This document shows, piece by piece, positions 1-11,296 of a DNA stretch of 64,000 nt. This DNA is from Ophiostoma sp. CBS 140.51 (taxonomy: Eukaryota > Ascomycota > Sordariomycetes > Ophiostomatales > Ophiostomataceae), in the NCBI GenBank assembly GCA_029298735.1, contig JANSLP010000152.1, forward strand, positions 1-64,000, in the 5' to 3' direction. Positions within the stretch are counted from its first letter, which is position 1. Each line of letters begins with the position of its first letter. Below the pieces are notes generated by a model that saw only the letters and a list, made by a program, of their open reading frames with translations, was not told the DNA's origin and did no database searches. The translations under genes were made by a program, and so were the position numbers.

Positions 1-1824
1 TCATGGCCAAAAGAGTGGAAGCTAATGCCGGCGGTCACCCGCCGGGAGGACGTGTGGGCGAGGACCACGTTCTGGGGTGCCATGTTTATTGAAGTTGGGT
101 GGAGAGGTACATGAACTTTTGGCTGATATGTACTTTTGGCTGGTCAGCACCTTCTTGAGAAGGGCGCGAAAACTCGGCCCGGAAAAAGAGGGCCGTGGCA
201 CGATACTGGGTGCCATCATACCATTTTGCTGCACATATCATGCCGGCAGTTTGAGATGAAAGAGTCCAGACAAAGATTAGCTCTGCAAAAACCAACACCC
301 AGAGTTACGAGACTGTGAAGGAGCCGTGAAGTCTCCAACATAACCAAACAAGTCTATGGGAAATACGAGACTGGGATACACATGAAAAGTCGAGATCGAG
401 GTACGTAGACCCCACATGTCTTTGGTATATACAAGGATATCTAGAATATGCATGACCTACTACACTTATCTACAATTCGCATTTGAGCACGAGACCACCA
501 AACGCCCTCGTGCCTTGTTTGGTCTTCTCGGTCTTCCTTCGATCTCTTCCAGAACGACATCGTTGCAGATTGGTGCAGATCGTCTGAAAAAACCGGACAC
601 TTTTGGCCGCCAACGACGTAGGGCATATTGTTGTTCACTGAGCGCTAAACTGGTTCAGCACACCGAGGTAATTACGGCAAACCCGGGGCAAAAAGCAATC
701 GACCAGCGAAAAATTGGAGAACAGATTTTTAGAGCCCGCCTGGACTCTTTGTCGTTTTGTGGAAAACTCTTTTCAACTGCAGAATTCTCGACAATCGATC
801 ACGCGACAGTCTTTTTGCGCTCTTACTGTGTTTTAAATTGTTTCCTTCTTCAATTTACCTGAGATTTTGTTAATCGATTCTTCGAAGTCATGCTGAACTG
901 TTGTGCGTTGAGACGTCGTGAACAGAGGCTTTTCTGTGAATGCCCTGAAGCCAGGTGAGAAGCCCTAGAACTGCCATTTTGCAGTGACGAAATTTGCGTC
1001 ATAGGACACCTGTAGGCACTTCCCAGGCACCGCCCAGTTTTCGGACCCTTTCCGTTTTGAGCAACAAGCCACGAGAGCACAGACGAGACTGCAAAAAAGC
1101 CAAGGCCGAGAACTGGCCAGAAGCCTACAGGGAACCAATAGGGAGGCGCGGCTACACCCTACAGAGCCACTCTGGACCACTGGAGACAAATTTTTGCCGC
1201 CAAGATAACAGATTACACACTGAGAAACTCCAAAAACGCATACGTAAGGCAGACGCCAAAACAGGGAGGCGCCCCCCTGGAACGACAAGACGGTCGGAGT
1301 ATGCGAAAGGAAAAGAAACCAATACCGACCATTGCGACGTCAAAAAGTCTCCTTTTCCCATCTCTGTTAAATACCCAGTACATCCAGTTTTTTTGTCGCT
1401 TACTCTCGTGATCTTTTCCACTCTTTTCCGTCGTATCTTTTCTTTTGATTTCTTCCCATTGCATACTTGTCGCAGCGTGTCTTAGCCTTACGATTCCCAC
1501 TGTCTTATTTCGCTGCCTGTGCTTATTCACATTGCGAAACAAAACCACCAACATCACCCAAAGTCAACACATCAGCAACATCTCTATCTATCCCAGACAG
1601 ATAAGAGACGACACGGCCCTACGCTCTCTGAATCGATATAGACACTCGTTCGCATGTCTTCCGACGACCGCTGCTCCAATTGATCCCGACAAACCTTCCT
1701 CTCAGACTCCAACGACGTCATCATCGAATCTGATCTCACCTCGACACAACCCTCCCTCTCTTCCTCCCTTCCACCGTTCCGGGCCAGCTTCAACAGCTTT
1801 GACACCCAGTTGTATACGCCCACC
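1..1824. other. Gene-free leader region
   Basis: I see no convincing gene here. Open frames are short and lack any recognisable motif. The last 350 bases before 1825 are rich in CAAC, CAT and pyrimidine runs, as is typical of a fungal promoter and 5' leader, and probably belong to the esterase that starts at 1825. Confidence 0.5.
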
Positions 1825-3702
1825 ATGAGCGCTCCTCGCGACGAGAGCCCCGGCGCTGCCGCCAAACTGGGCTCCTACTTCTCGAAGCTCAACCCCATCC
1901 CAGCCTTCCCTGAATACACTGGACCCTACAAGGTCGGCACGGTCGATATCGAGATCCCTGTGAGCGACCTCGACTCGCCCGGCCCCGCGCCCGACAACGC
2001 TGCCGGCCTCCATACCGTCCAGTTCCGCATCTTCTACCCTACATCCCCGGACGCCCAAGGCAAGCGCATCAGCTGGCTGCCCACGCCCCAGCGCAACCAT
2101 GTCTCGGGCTACACCCAGTTTCTGGGCATTGGCCCTATCATGGCCGAGTTTGTGTCTTTCCTGCCGCGCCACCTCCACTACACTTCGATCCCGGCCCTCA
2201 AGAATGCCGCACTGCTCGAGCCCAACACCCCCAGCGGGCGCTGGCCCACCATGATCTTTTCGCACGGCCTGGGCGGCAGCCGCAATGCCTACTCCCATAT
2301 CGTGGGATCCGTCGCCTCGCACGGTGTCGTCGTCATCTGCCCCGAGCACCGTGACGGCAGTTCTGTCGTCTCGTTTGTGCGCGACCCGGCCGCCCAGAAC
2401 CGGTTTTTCAAGCAGAGCCGCCGCAGCGTCGTGCCCTACCAGCGCATCCCGCACAACGAGACGCCCGAGATTTGGGCGCTGCGGGACCAGCAAATTCGTA
2501 TTCGGCTGTGGGAGCTGGGACTGGTGCACGATGCCGTACTGCGGATTGACGAGGCGACCCCCCTCACAAACCTCAACACGAGCACGCCCGAGGCGTCCGT
2601 CGCCCAGTTTGCCGACAAGCTCGAGGTGCACAACCCGGGCGACATTATCTGGTCGGGCCACAGTTTCGGCTCGGCCTCGATTGTCCAACTTTTGAAGACG
2701 ACGTACTATGCCGGCACACCCGAACTCAAGTCCATCACGAAGCCCCTGTACACGCCCAAGACCCATTCTCGCCTGCACGCACAAATCACCGAGAAGAGCC
2801 CCACGATTTTGTTAGATATGTGGTGCTTCCCGCTGCTTTCGCCCGACCAGCGCCCGCTGCACGACCTGCCCCTCCCCGTGTACGCGGACGTGCCTACCGC
2901 GCCGGGCGGTACGGGACTTCTGGCCGTCGAGTCCGAAGGGTTTTACAAATGGACACCGCATTTGCACGCCACCGCCAAGATTTTGTCACCGAACCCGGTG
3001 GCACCCGTCGTCTCCCCGACCGCCTACGAGCGACCCACGAGCGGTGTCCGCCTTCCGGAGCCCAATTTCTTCTATGTCAAGAACAGCGCCCACCTCAACC
3101 AGAGCGATTTCGGACTGCTGTTTCCCTGGTTGACGAAAAAGGTCTTTGGCGCGGAAGAGCCTGAGCGGGCCATTCGCTTGAATCTCAGGGCCATTCTGCA
3201 GATGCTGCGGGTGAATGGTGTGTCGGTGGCGCGGACGTGGGTGGGGGATTTGGTCGACGGTGCGGATGTGGATAAGCTGGGCAGGCCCGCGCCGAGCGAT
3301 AGCAAGGCGAGCAAGTTGTCGAGCGACAGTGAGGCCACCGCCACACCCGACAGCCAGGCTACTACTCCGGACGTAGACAGCGACGACGTCGACACCGCCA
3401 AGGCGGCCAACGCCGTCGCGGCAGCGCTGCTGACGTCCCACACACCCGGCGACCGCTCTCTCAACGACGGCATCTTTGACGACAAGGCCATTTTCGATCG
3501 GAGTGGCTCCAGCTCGGTGTCCCACTGGCAGTGGATCGACATTGTCGGGCTGGGCGCCGAGGCGGCCGATTCGCACAAGAATGCCGCGGGTGAGGTCAAG
3601 ACGGCCTCGACGGCGGCGTCGATTGACGAGAACGAGCAGTCGATGGAGGCGGAGATTGAGCCGCATTTGGGGGCACCGCATGCAGAGTCGGTGACTGTTT
3701 AG
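1825..3702 (+). CDS. PAF acetylhydrolase-like esterase (alpha/beta hydrolase)
   Basis: Single-exon gene of 625 residues. The start is the first ATG of the frame, in a good context (CCCACCATGA). The catalytic core is that of the platelet-activating-factor acetylhydrolase family. It has an oxyanion segment FSHGLGGS, a nucleophile elbow GHSFGS (Ser about residue 280), an acid in ILLDMW (Asp about 331) and a His in NSAHLNQSDF (about 423). Known members hydrolyse the sn-2 acetyl or short acyl chain of phospholipids. There is no signal peptide or membrane segment, so a cytosolic enzyme is likely. The C-terminal 130 residues are low-complexity (Ser/Ala/Asp-rich) and unlikely to be catalytic. The assignment to family is firm; the substrate in this fungus is inferred. 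Confidence 0.9.
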   Translation: MSAPRDESPGAAAKLGSYFSKLNPIPAFPEYTGPYKVGTVDIEIPVSDLDSPGPAPDNAAGLHTVQFRIFYPTSPDAQGKRISWLPTPQRNHVSGYTQFLGIGPIMAEFVSFLPRHLHYTSIPALKNAALLEPNTPSGRWPTMIFSHGLGGSRNAYSHIVGSVASHGVVVICPEHRDGSSVVSFVRDPAAQNRFFKQSRRSVVPYQRIPHNETPEIWALRDQQIRIRLWELGLVHDAVLRIDEATPLTNLNTSTPEASVAQFADKLEVHNPGDIIWSGHSFGSASIVQLLKTTYYAGTPELKSITKPLYTPKTHSRLHAQITEKSPTILLDMWCFPLLSPDQRPLHDLPLPVYADVPTAPGGTGLLAVESEGFYKWTPHLHATAKILSPNPVAPVVSPTAYERPTSGVRLPEPNFFYVKNSAHLNQSDFGLLFPWLTKKVFGAEEPERAIRLNLRAILQMLRVNGVSVARTWVGDLVDGADVDKLGRPAPSDSKASKLSSDSEATATPDSQATTPDVDSDDVDTAKAANAVAAALLTSHTPGDRSLNDGIFDDKAIFDRSGSSSVSHWQWIDIVGLGAEAADSHKNAAGEVKTASTAASIDENEQSMEAEIEPHLGAPHAESVTV

Positions 3703-5397
3703 GTGGCGACAGAGTCGCGACAGCTTGGACGACACACTTTTTTTCCTTTCTACATTACGAATCATGGATACACTTTAGACATCATTGCATTTATGGAGGA
3801 TACCTAGCGGGGCATATTTGTTTGCGATATCTGTTTGAATTTTGCTGGAGTTTAGGACTGGAGACGACATACGTCACTTTGAAAGAGTAGACGCAATATA
3901 CAGGTCGATCTTTTGTACAAAATCAATTGTCCATTCTGAATGCATTCGAATTATGCACGGTTATGAAAAAAGATGTGCACCCGCTCCACACCTCGGTATT
4001 GTTCTCACGCAGACAACGCTTGAGCAAAGACAAAAGTACTGTGCATATTTTATTCTCGCTTTTCTCTGTTCACAATTTCTGGAGCCTTTCACTGGTCGCG
4101 CTAACAGCCCAGAAAAAGGAACCAAGGCCAGTGAAAGCTGGTAAAATCTCAGCTCAGCTCAGCAACCCTTCTGAGAAAAGGGATAAAGAACTCGACGATA
4201 CTGAACCGGAAATGGGATTTTCATATCCACTTTGTCGTCCTTCTCTATCTATTTTTCCTGTTCACTGCTTTTTCTTCAACTCTTTGCCAGCGGCTCTTCT
4301 GTCTCAAGCCACAATTCGTAGCAGCACAAGTACACTCCTGATTCATGCTGCGACAAGACAGAATCTCAGTCATCGGCTGTGGCTTTGTCTCCCTTTGAGC
4401 AGGCTTCTATTGTTGATAACAGTCGTCTTCTACTTTGACATGATCAGACAAGTGCAGTCCCCCCTCCTCGGAGCTTTTCTCACGGCAAAGTATACCGCAG
4501 TGTCATCAACAACCGCGATCGCGGGCCTTGTTTTCTTGCAAATGCCGGACTTGCAGATCTTTCAAAAAGTAAAATTTGAGTTTTCCACACAATGGTGGGA
4601 AAGGTTAAAAGTTGCCATGGACATGGGTGGTATTCCACTCCCTCGCCCAGCAAGTCCCAGTGAGAATAGCGCACCATCCCGGATCGGACAACAGCCAGAG
4701 ATCGGATCGCGCTTTGGGTGGGAGGCCCACATTTTATTCCCTGCAAAGCGAACAGTGGGAATTTCGGTGTGTTTTTCAGGTGCGCGAACAGCTGAAACTC
4801 AGCCAAGACTGACCCAAGACTGCCCAAAGCTGCCCCAAGAAACGACGACCCACTCGCACTTTCCCTTTGTTGCACCACCCAACTGGACACAAATCGAGAA
4901 AACAGATGAAGTCATCAGCTTTGTGTAGCTCTGTCGCTCTTTCCTACTTGTGCATTGGACTGAGTCGGCGCGACAGCAATTGGATAGTTTGGAACAGAAT
5001 TGGCTGAACGTGCCTTCGCTCCTGGCAGCTGACAGGCTGCAGTTTGCTGTCCTGGCACCACAATACGTGCCCATAATGATGCGCACAAAGCAGCACAAGT
5101 ACTTGCTCGCACAAATTGTAGTAGACGTTGGGAACGAGTGTCTTGGTCTTTCTTTCCCAACTTGAACAAAGCTCGTGCTTTTCTTCTTCTTCGCTCCTTC
5201 CCTATCTTTCTCTCTCCTCCTTCTGTTTCTATTTCCTTCCCATGCATCTCGCGATGGACGATTGAGACAAACATCTACACGACAACATCGCCAACACAAC
5301 ATCAACACTCTTTCGACATAACACTAGGTTCATCTTACTCTATTGATACCGCCAGTCACCATTTTTTGACAACACTTCGCTCATTCTTACCACCACC
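3703..5397. other. Intergenic region with pyrimidine-rich leader
   Basis: No gene is supported. The stretch 5160-5250 is strongly CT-rich and is followed by ACA/CAAC-rich sequence up to the ATG at 5398, which fits the promoter and leader of the downstream transporter. The longest frame (3927-4928) has no family motif and an unlikely composition. Confidence 0.45.
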
Positions 5398-7190
5398 ATG
5401 TCGGGCGAGGCCAGCTCGTACTACAACGCCGCGGGCGGCGGCGGTCAGAACGGCAACGGCGGATACTACAACCAGGACCTGGAAGCCGGCAACCGCAACA
5501 ACTATAACGGCGCCTACCCGGAAGCCAATGTTAACGACCAGGCACCGCCTCCCGGTTACAACGAGCCGGCAGCGCATAAGGGCTCTGTCCACGAAGTTCC
5601 ACCTAACGGTCAAAATGGTCAGGGCGGCCAACCCGGTCACCCGCAACAGCGGATGCAAATGGACGGCAAGCAGGAATACGAGCAAATGTTTCAGGTCAAG
5701 AAGGACAACAGATACAAGGACTGGTGGGCCGGTGCATTGGTGAGTTCCCCGTGCGTAGCTGGAAGATGAATCTGCGACCATGACTGACAACCGCAGTTCA
5801 TCGCTGTCTTTGCTGGCTTCACTGCCGTCTCGGGCATCTCTCTTCACGGATACGGTAAGCCATCCTCTAACCTTTTTCTTTGATTCATCCCTCTAACAGT
5901 ATAGCAACCACCCGCTCCAGCACCGGCGGTGGCATTTACGGCAGCGACTCGACGTTCGGCCTGACCACCAACACCATCATCTGTCTCATCATCTGCATCG
6001 CCGTGGCCGTTATTCTCAGTGTCCTCTACATGATGGTCGCCCGCACCTGGACCAAGATGCTCATCTGGGTCACTGGTATCCTCAACATCTGTATGGGTCT
6101 GGCCACGGCCATCTACATGCTCTACCAAAAGTACTGGTCCGGCGGCATCGTCTTCTTGGTCTTTGTCGTCTTCACCATCATCTGTTTTATTTCGTGGATC
6201 CCGCGCATCCCCTTCAGCGTCGTCATGCTGCAAGGATCGATGGACGTTGCGCGCCGCCACGGCCACGTCTTTACCGTGTCTCTTATCGGCGGCATCCTCG
6301 CGGCCGCGTTTGGTGTCTGGTTCTCCATTACCATGGTCGCCGTGTACGTAAAGTACGAGCCGGGTAACAACGAGGCGTGCAACGCCAGCGGCGGCGGGTG
6401 TAGCCAGGCCAAGGTGATTGGTCTCATGGTCTTCATCACGTTTGCCGCCTACTGGATCACCGAGTGGCTCAAGAACACCATCCACACCACCATTGCCGGC
6501 ATCTACGGCTCGTGGTACTTCTCTCGCGACGACGCCCACTTCCCCCGCGGCGCCACACGTAGCTCGGCACGCCGTGCTCTCACCTACAGCTTCGGCAGTA
6601 TTAGTCTGGGCAGTCTCATCGTGGCCATCATCAACTTTTTGCGCCAGCTTTGTTCGGTTGCGCAGCAGCAGGCCGCCGGCTCCGGCGATACCCTGGCCAG
6701 CATCTTCTTCTGTATTTTGGGCTGCTTCATTTCCATCCTCGACTGGGCCGTCCAGTTTGTCAACCGCTACGCCTTCTGCCACATCGCCCTGTACGGCTCC
6801 AGCTACTTTACCGCCGCCAAGGATACCTGGACAATGATCAAGAACCGCGGCATCGATGCCCTCGTCAACCAGTGCCTCATCGGGCCTGTGTTTAGCATGG
6901 GTGCCACTTTCGTTGCGTACGCCACTGCTCTTTCGGCGTACGTTTTCTTGAGGATCACAGACCCCGCCTACAACGCCAACGGCGACTACACGCCCGTGAT
7001 TCTGGCCTATGCCTTTTTGGTTGGTCTGCAGGTCTGCAACATCTTCACGACGCCCATCAGCAGCGGTGTCGACACGATTTTCGTTGCCATGGGCTGGGAC
7101 CCGCGTGTCCTCATGGAGAACCACCACGAGCTGTACCAGCGCATGGTCGATGTCTATCCCCGTGTGCAGCAGGCCATTCAGAACCGTTGA
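5398..7190 (+). CDS. PNS1: PNS1/CTL choline-transporter-like protein
   Basis: Three exons: 5398-5739, 5797-5854 and 5905-7190 (introns of 57 and 50 nt, GTGAGT and GTAAGC donors, CAG and TAG acceptors), giving 561 residues. Residues 1-105 are hydrophilic and rich in Gly, Asn, Gln and Pro. The first membrane segment is split by intron 2, and about ten further hydrophobic segments follow. The end (DTIFVAMGWDP, then a short cytosolic tail) and the middle block around NTIHTTIAGIYGSWYF match the choline-transporter-like (SLC44, PF04515) family, of which yeast Pns1 is the fungal member. It is a plasma-membrane protein whose transport substrate in fungi is not settled. The reading frame is clean. Directly after the stop lies a tandem repeat described separately. 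Confidence 0.93.
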
Positions 7191-8621
7191 GGAGGGTGCG
7201 AAGCAACAAGGGTGAACGTCAAAGGGTGCGAAGCAACGAGGGTGAAGTACCTTTTATTGTGACGAAGGTGAAGTGAGTGAGTAGTGTGGTAATGGAACGA
7301 GGTGATGGCGATGGATACCCGGCGTGTCCAGGTGGTGGACAGCAACTTTTCTTTTTCTTTCTTATTAAAAACAGACATAACACGGATGGTACAGACTGGA
7401 CTGGGCTGGTTTGTTGGTCATTTTTTATTCGGTGTACTGGTTTTATTTTATTAATTAGGAGCGCGATTGGAGTTTTCATTTTTTGTAAACCGTCGACACA
7501 ACTGACGTGATCACTTTCAGAGCGATAAAGACGTATGCAGTGTCAAGTAGAGAGACTGCCACATGATAGTGTATATGAATAGATTGCCGGCCTAGATTGC
7601 ACGGCCGGACCAGAGGCGAGCCTTTTGTGCTTGTACTTGTACGCGTGTCGAGTGCCTGGGTATGCTATTGCTCGCGGTGTATATCGATCCCGCCTTCCAG
7701 TCCCAACCGAACATTAACGCGGCTCACATTTCAGGCTGTCTGCAAGCCTCTTCTTCTGAAGACGGGACGTGCAGACTTTTCACAGTGAGATACACAATTC
7801 GAACAAAAAATAGAAGAGAGGAAAGAAACAAAAGGGGACAGCTGGACGAGAAATGAGAACACAAAACTGGAGGTTGCCAATTGGTTTACTCTCCCAACAT
7901 CATTCCGCATGTCTCTTTTTCTTTTCGCATTATTACAAGTCAAAGTCTTAAATGACTGTAAAATTATTTGACAGTCTATAAGAGTTAAGAGAGCACATAA
8001 TTATTATCATAAGAAGTGACGTTCAGCGGACCGTCGGCCAACTTGTCGGACAAGACAAAGATAGTAATCCAGTCTTCTTTCCTGGTTAAAGGCGGGTTGA
8101 GTGTGTTTGTCTCACTAGCACGTTTCTATTCTTGTGGCCATTTATGGTTATTTTATTCATCTGGACTTTCCTATCCCATCCCGCATCGATCGATCGAGAC
8201 AGACCGATTCTACTGTTGGAGCCGGGACATCAATATCATCCCGTCCCTGTACCTCATCCCAAATTCTTAGCGACCTACGTATCCTCGTCAGTTTCGTCAA
8301 CAGACTTACGTGTACCGGAGACTCCTATATTGACCCTCGTGTAAAACAGAAAGAAGAGCCGAGAACACCACTCTGGACGTCGGAGAATAAAACATCAGTT
8401 AGAGGAAACCGTACAATGGCTGTCCGCAGGGATGCGACTGAGGTTGCTGATTTGATTTGGATGAACGCCCCTTTTGTCCACAATGTAGTACTCTTGCTGT
8501 CTCTTTTCTGATCCTCTCTCTTTTGATATTTTCTCTCTCTCTCTCTTCTTGCCATGTGATTGTGCGGTCACCTGTATCGTGCATCGTCGATTAGAGGCAT
8601 CGTCTTCAACATCCTGTCACG
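7191..8621. other. Intergenic region between PNS1 and GH16
   Basis: It holds the two-copy repeat at 7192-7245 and AT-rich sequence with no supported gene. From 8510 onward it is CT-rich (TCTCTCTC at 8533-8545), the likely leader of the glucanase gene. Confidence 0.45.
7192..7245 (+). repeat. Tandem GGGTGCGAAGCAAC repeat after PNS1
   Basis: Two direct copies of a unit of about 24 bases, sharing AGGGTGCGAAGCAAC then RAGGGTGAA, lie immediately downstream of the PNS1 stop codon and are separated by about 5 bases. Relatives on the opposite strand occur at 59641-59661 (inside an intron) and 61144-61164 (a 5' leader). Confidence 0.75.
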
Positions 8622-10946
8622 ATGTTGTCCTTCCGTGCTGTCGGCGTGGCCATACTGGCCCTCGGCTCGGATCTCGTCACGGCCGACTCGCCCTACTTCT
8701 TGACACAAAACTACCTCCCCCACAACTTGACCGACGGCTTCGTCTTTCGCACCGCCGCCGACTACCCGGGAACAGGCGATCCCACCCACGGGTTCGTCAA
8801 CTATGTCGACCTGCCGACGGCAACCGCCAGGGGATTGGTGAAGGTCGTAAAAGGGAAGGCCGGCTCTGGGGCGCCGTTCTCTCCACAGAACAAGAGGAAT
8901 GAACAGCTGTACTTGGGTGTGGACCACCAGACGATACTCAACGTGTCGTCACTTTCCACGGCAGCTGGTCCCGGCCGCGGCCGCTCCTCTTTGCGCTTAG
9001 AAAGCCGCACCACCTTTTCGTCTGGCCTCCTCGTCGCCGACTTTGCCCACATGCCCGCCAGCCAGTGCGGCGTCTGGCCCGCGTTCTGGGCCTATAATTT
9101 CCGGGAAGACCCTGTCGGCGAAGTCGACATCTTAGAGGGGGTCAACCACCAGGCGGCCAACATGGTCAGCCTGCACACGGGCGGACAGTGCCGGTTTACA
9201 CCTTCGTCAGAAGAAGACGGCGTCGCCCACCGCGACTCCTGTACCGTCGAGTACGGCAATGCATCGACGTACGGCGGGTGTGGTGTGACGGCGCCGGCGG
9301 ATGCCAACACCTACGGGTCGGCCTTTAACGGCGTCGGGGGTGGAGTGTATGCCACTCTGTTGGAAGCCGACCGCCTGAGAGTGTGGCATTTCGCGAGGGT
9401 CAATGTGCCAGTCGACTTGCAACAAGGTCGCCCAAACCCTTCGTCCTGGGGCCGTCCCCTCGCCGACTTTTCCTCGGCCAACGGCGGTTGCGACGTCGCC
9501 GCCAATTTCCATTCTCTCACGGTCATTCTGAACACGGACTTTTGCGGCATCAACCAGTCCGACGGCATGTGGAGCAACGACGCGGCCTGCGCCGTGTACC
9601 CGAGCTGTGAGGCTTTTGTGGCGAGCCAGCCACAGGCGTTTAATGAGACGTACTGGCTGGTGAACTCGATTAAAATGTACGAGGCGGGGGAGGTCACAGC
9701 CCCGGTGATACCAGTCAATACGACGACTGTTGCCAACACGACTTCACCTGTCTCGACGCCATTACCTATCTACACCAACACGACGTCCCAGGTTGTGCCG
9801 GTGCCGACTGCAAACACGACGACAACGCTTTCGACGACGACATCTGTCCTGAACCCAACATCACCGAGGCCTACGACCAATTCGACATCTCTGCAGCCAA
9901 CAGCGCCATCCAACACGGCACCTACGACGACGTCGACACTCACCCAACCGGTTGCGCCGTACCCAATTACCAACTCGACAACGCAGCAGCCGACGGAAAC
10001 TACAACAGAAACGACGCCACTGACGACTACAAAAGTGACTACAACGTTGGCGACATCCCAGACAGCGGCACAAAACTCAACATCTGTCCAGCCTACAACG
10101 ACATCGACTACGACGATAAGCCAATCGACAACCAGCCGGCAAAGTACGACCGAGTCGACTACAAGCGAGTCAACAACAAGCCAAACAGTACCAGCCCCAA
10201 GTACCACCTCAGTCACTCCGTCGAACTCGACGACGTCCACTCCTGTCACATCAACACACCCGCACCCTTCGACCTCAACTTCGACTTCAATAACAACCTC
10301 AACGTCAGTCTCGACAACGACATCAGAATCAACATCGTCATCAACGTGCCTGCCATCATCTACGCCGTCACCAACTACGACATTTACATCAGCATCAACG
10401 TCTACTTCAACATCTACGTCGACATCGACGTCCAGGACGACAACTTCCACATCGTCCACCCAAAAGACACACCCGTCACCACCGTACTGGCCATCTCCGT
10501 CGTGGCCTCCATATTGGCCGCCGCACTCGACCTGGACGACGACAGTCAAGTCGACCACTACCACAATCACGGAGCCGGCCACGCCGACCGCCACCCACGC
10601 CCATCCCCACCCCACCGTCCCCGCCTGGCCCAAGTGGCCGCACTGGCCGCAACCTGTCCAGCCCTGGCGGCCGTGGCGGCCATGGCACCCATGGACGCCG
10701 TGGAAACATCCAAAGAAGAGTCCGTGGGGGCCGCCGAATCCATGGAGGAAGCACGGTGAGGACGGGCCGTATAGCGGGAATCCTTACGGATATGACGGCG
10801 ATGACTGGGATGACGATGAAGGGGACGATGATGGTGGAGACTACGATGACCACCGCCATCACCACCATGATCACGATGAGATTGATTGGGACGACTACGA
10901 GAGACACCATCACCACTGGGACGATGATGACTCTGACAATTGGTAG
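8622..10946 (+). CDS. Secreted GH16 beta-glucanase with Ser/Thr linker and W/P-D/H tail
   Basis: Single exon, 774 residues. Residues 1-21 form a signal peptide. The GH16 domain covers about residues 25-350 and contains WPAFWAY and the catalytic signature GEVDILEG, with Glu167, Asp169 and Glu172 as nucleophile, helper and acid/base. Members of this fungal branch cleave mixed or beta-1,3 glucans, so a role in wall remodelling or glucan degradation is likely. Residues about 360-620 are almost purely Ser/Thr with Pro, a probable O-glycosylated linker. Then comes a Trp/Pro tract (for example PWRPWRPWHPWTPW). A last segment of about 60 residues is dominated by Asp, His, Gly and Tyr and ends in DDDDSDNW. 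No hydrophobic C-terminus is present, so no GPI anchor is predicted. The tail is not a domain I recognise. Confidence 0.9.
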   Translation: MLSFRAVGVAILALGSDLVTADSPYFLTQNYLPHNLTDGFVFRTAADYPGTGDPTHGFVNYVDLPTATARGLVKVVKGKAGSGAPFSPQNKRNEQLYLGVDHQTILNVSSLSTAAGPGRGRSSLRLESRTTFSSGLLVADFAHMPASQCGVWPAFWAYNFREDPVGEVDILEGVNHQAANMVSLHTGGQCRFTPSSEEDGVAHRDSCTVEYGNASTYGGCGVTAPADANTYGSAFNGVGGGVYATLLEADRLRVWHFARVNVPVDLQQGRPNPSSWGRPLADFSSANGGCDVAANFHSLTVILNTDFCGINQSDGMWSNDAACAVYPSCEAFVASQPQAFNETYWLVNSIKMYEAGEVTAPVIPVNTTTVANTTSPVSTPLPIYTNTTSQVVPVPTANTTTTLSTTTSVLNPTSPRPTTNSTSLQPTAPSNTAPTTTSTLTQPVAPYPITNSTTQQPTETTTETTPLTTTKVTTTLATSQTAAQNSTSVQPTTTSTTTISQSTTSRQSTTESTTSESTTSQTVPAPSTTSVTPSNSTTSTPVTSTHPHPSTSTSTSITTSTSVSTTTSESTSSSTCLPSSTPSPTTTFTSASTSTSTSTSTSTSRTTTSTSSTQKTHPSPPYWPSPSWPPYWPPHSTWTTTVKSTTTTITEPATPTATHAHPHPTVPAWPKWPHWPQPVQPWRPWRPWHPWTPWKHPKKSPWGPPNPWRKHGEDGPYSGNPYGYDGDDWDDDEGDDDGGDYDDHRHHHHDHDEIDWDDYERHHHHWDDDDSDNW

Positions 10947-11296
10947 TCGTTATTGGTGACATTTCGTTTCATTTGTTTACATTCAACATTACATATACAC
11001 TCGCTTTAGACATCTATTTATAAAAAATCCTGCTGGTATAAAATTTAGGGTTTTTTTTTTCCACAACAAGTTTGTGTCTGTTCCTTATGGATATCTCTCG
11101 TTCTCCGTGCTCAAGGCTGCCTTCTCATCTTTCTTTTTACTACCCGACAAGAAAAAAAGAAGAAGAAAAGAGCTAAAGGAGTGAAACGTATAAAAAAAAA
11201 ACGTATAGTAGCGGGTATTCGCTGGTCGTCACCGACCCAACTACTAATCCGCCGATTATAGGATTAACTCGCGTGCCGCGTCTTCATTGCTCTATC
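10947..11296. other. Short AT-rich interval
   Basis: No gene. It holds A- and T-runs, including two ACGTATA elements flanking an A10 run near 11187-11206. It separates the convergent GH16 gene and the GH55 remnant. Confidence 0.4.

Noticed and set aside
1702..2784. Long minus-strand frame opposite the PAF-AH-like gene
   Set aside because: Val/Gly/Arg-rich mirror of a GC-rich coding sequence, with no motif. The plus strand carries a full catalytic triad.
5844..7127. 427-codon minus-strand frame opposite PNS1
   Set aside because: Antisense shadow that would also run across the splice site; no family features.
9770..10633. Val/Asp-rich minus-strand frame under the GH16 linker
   Set aside because: Mirror image of the ACG/TCG Thr/Ser repeat, low complexity.
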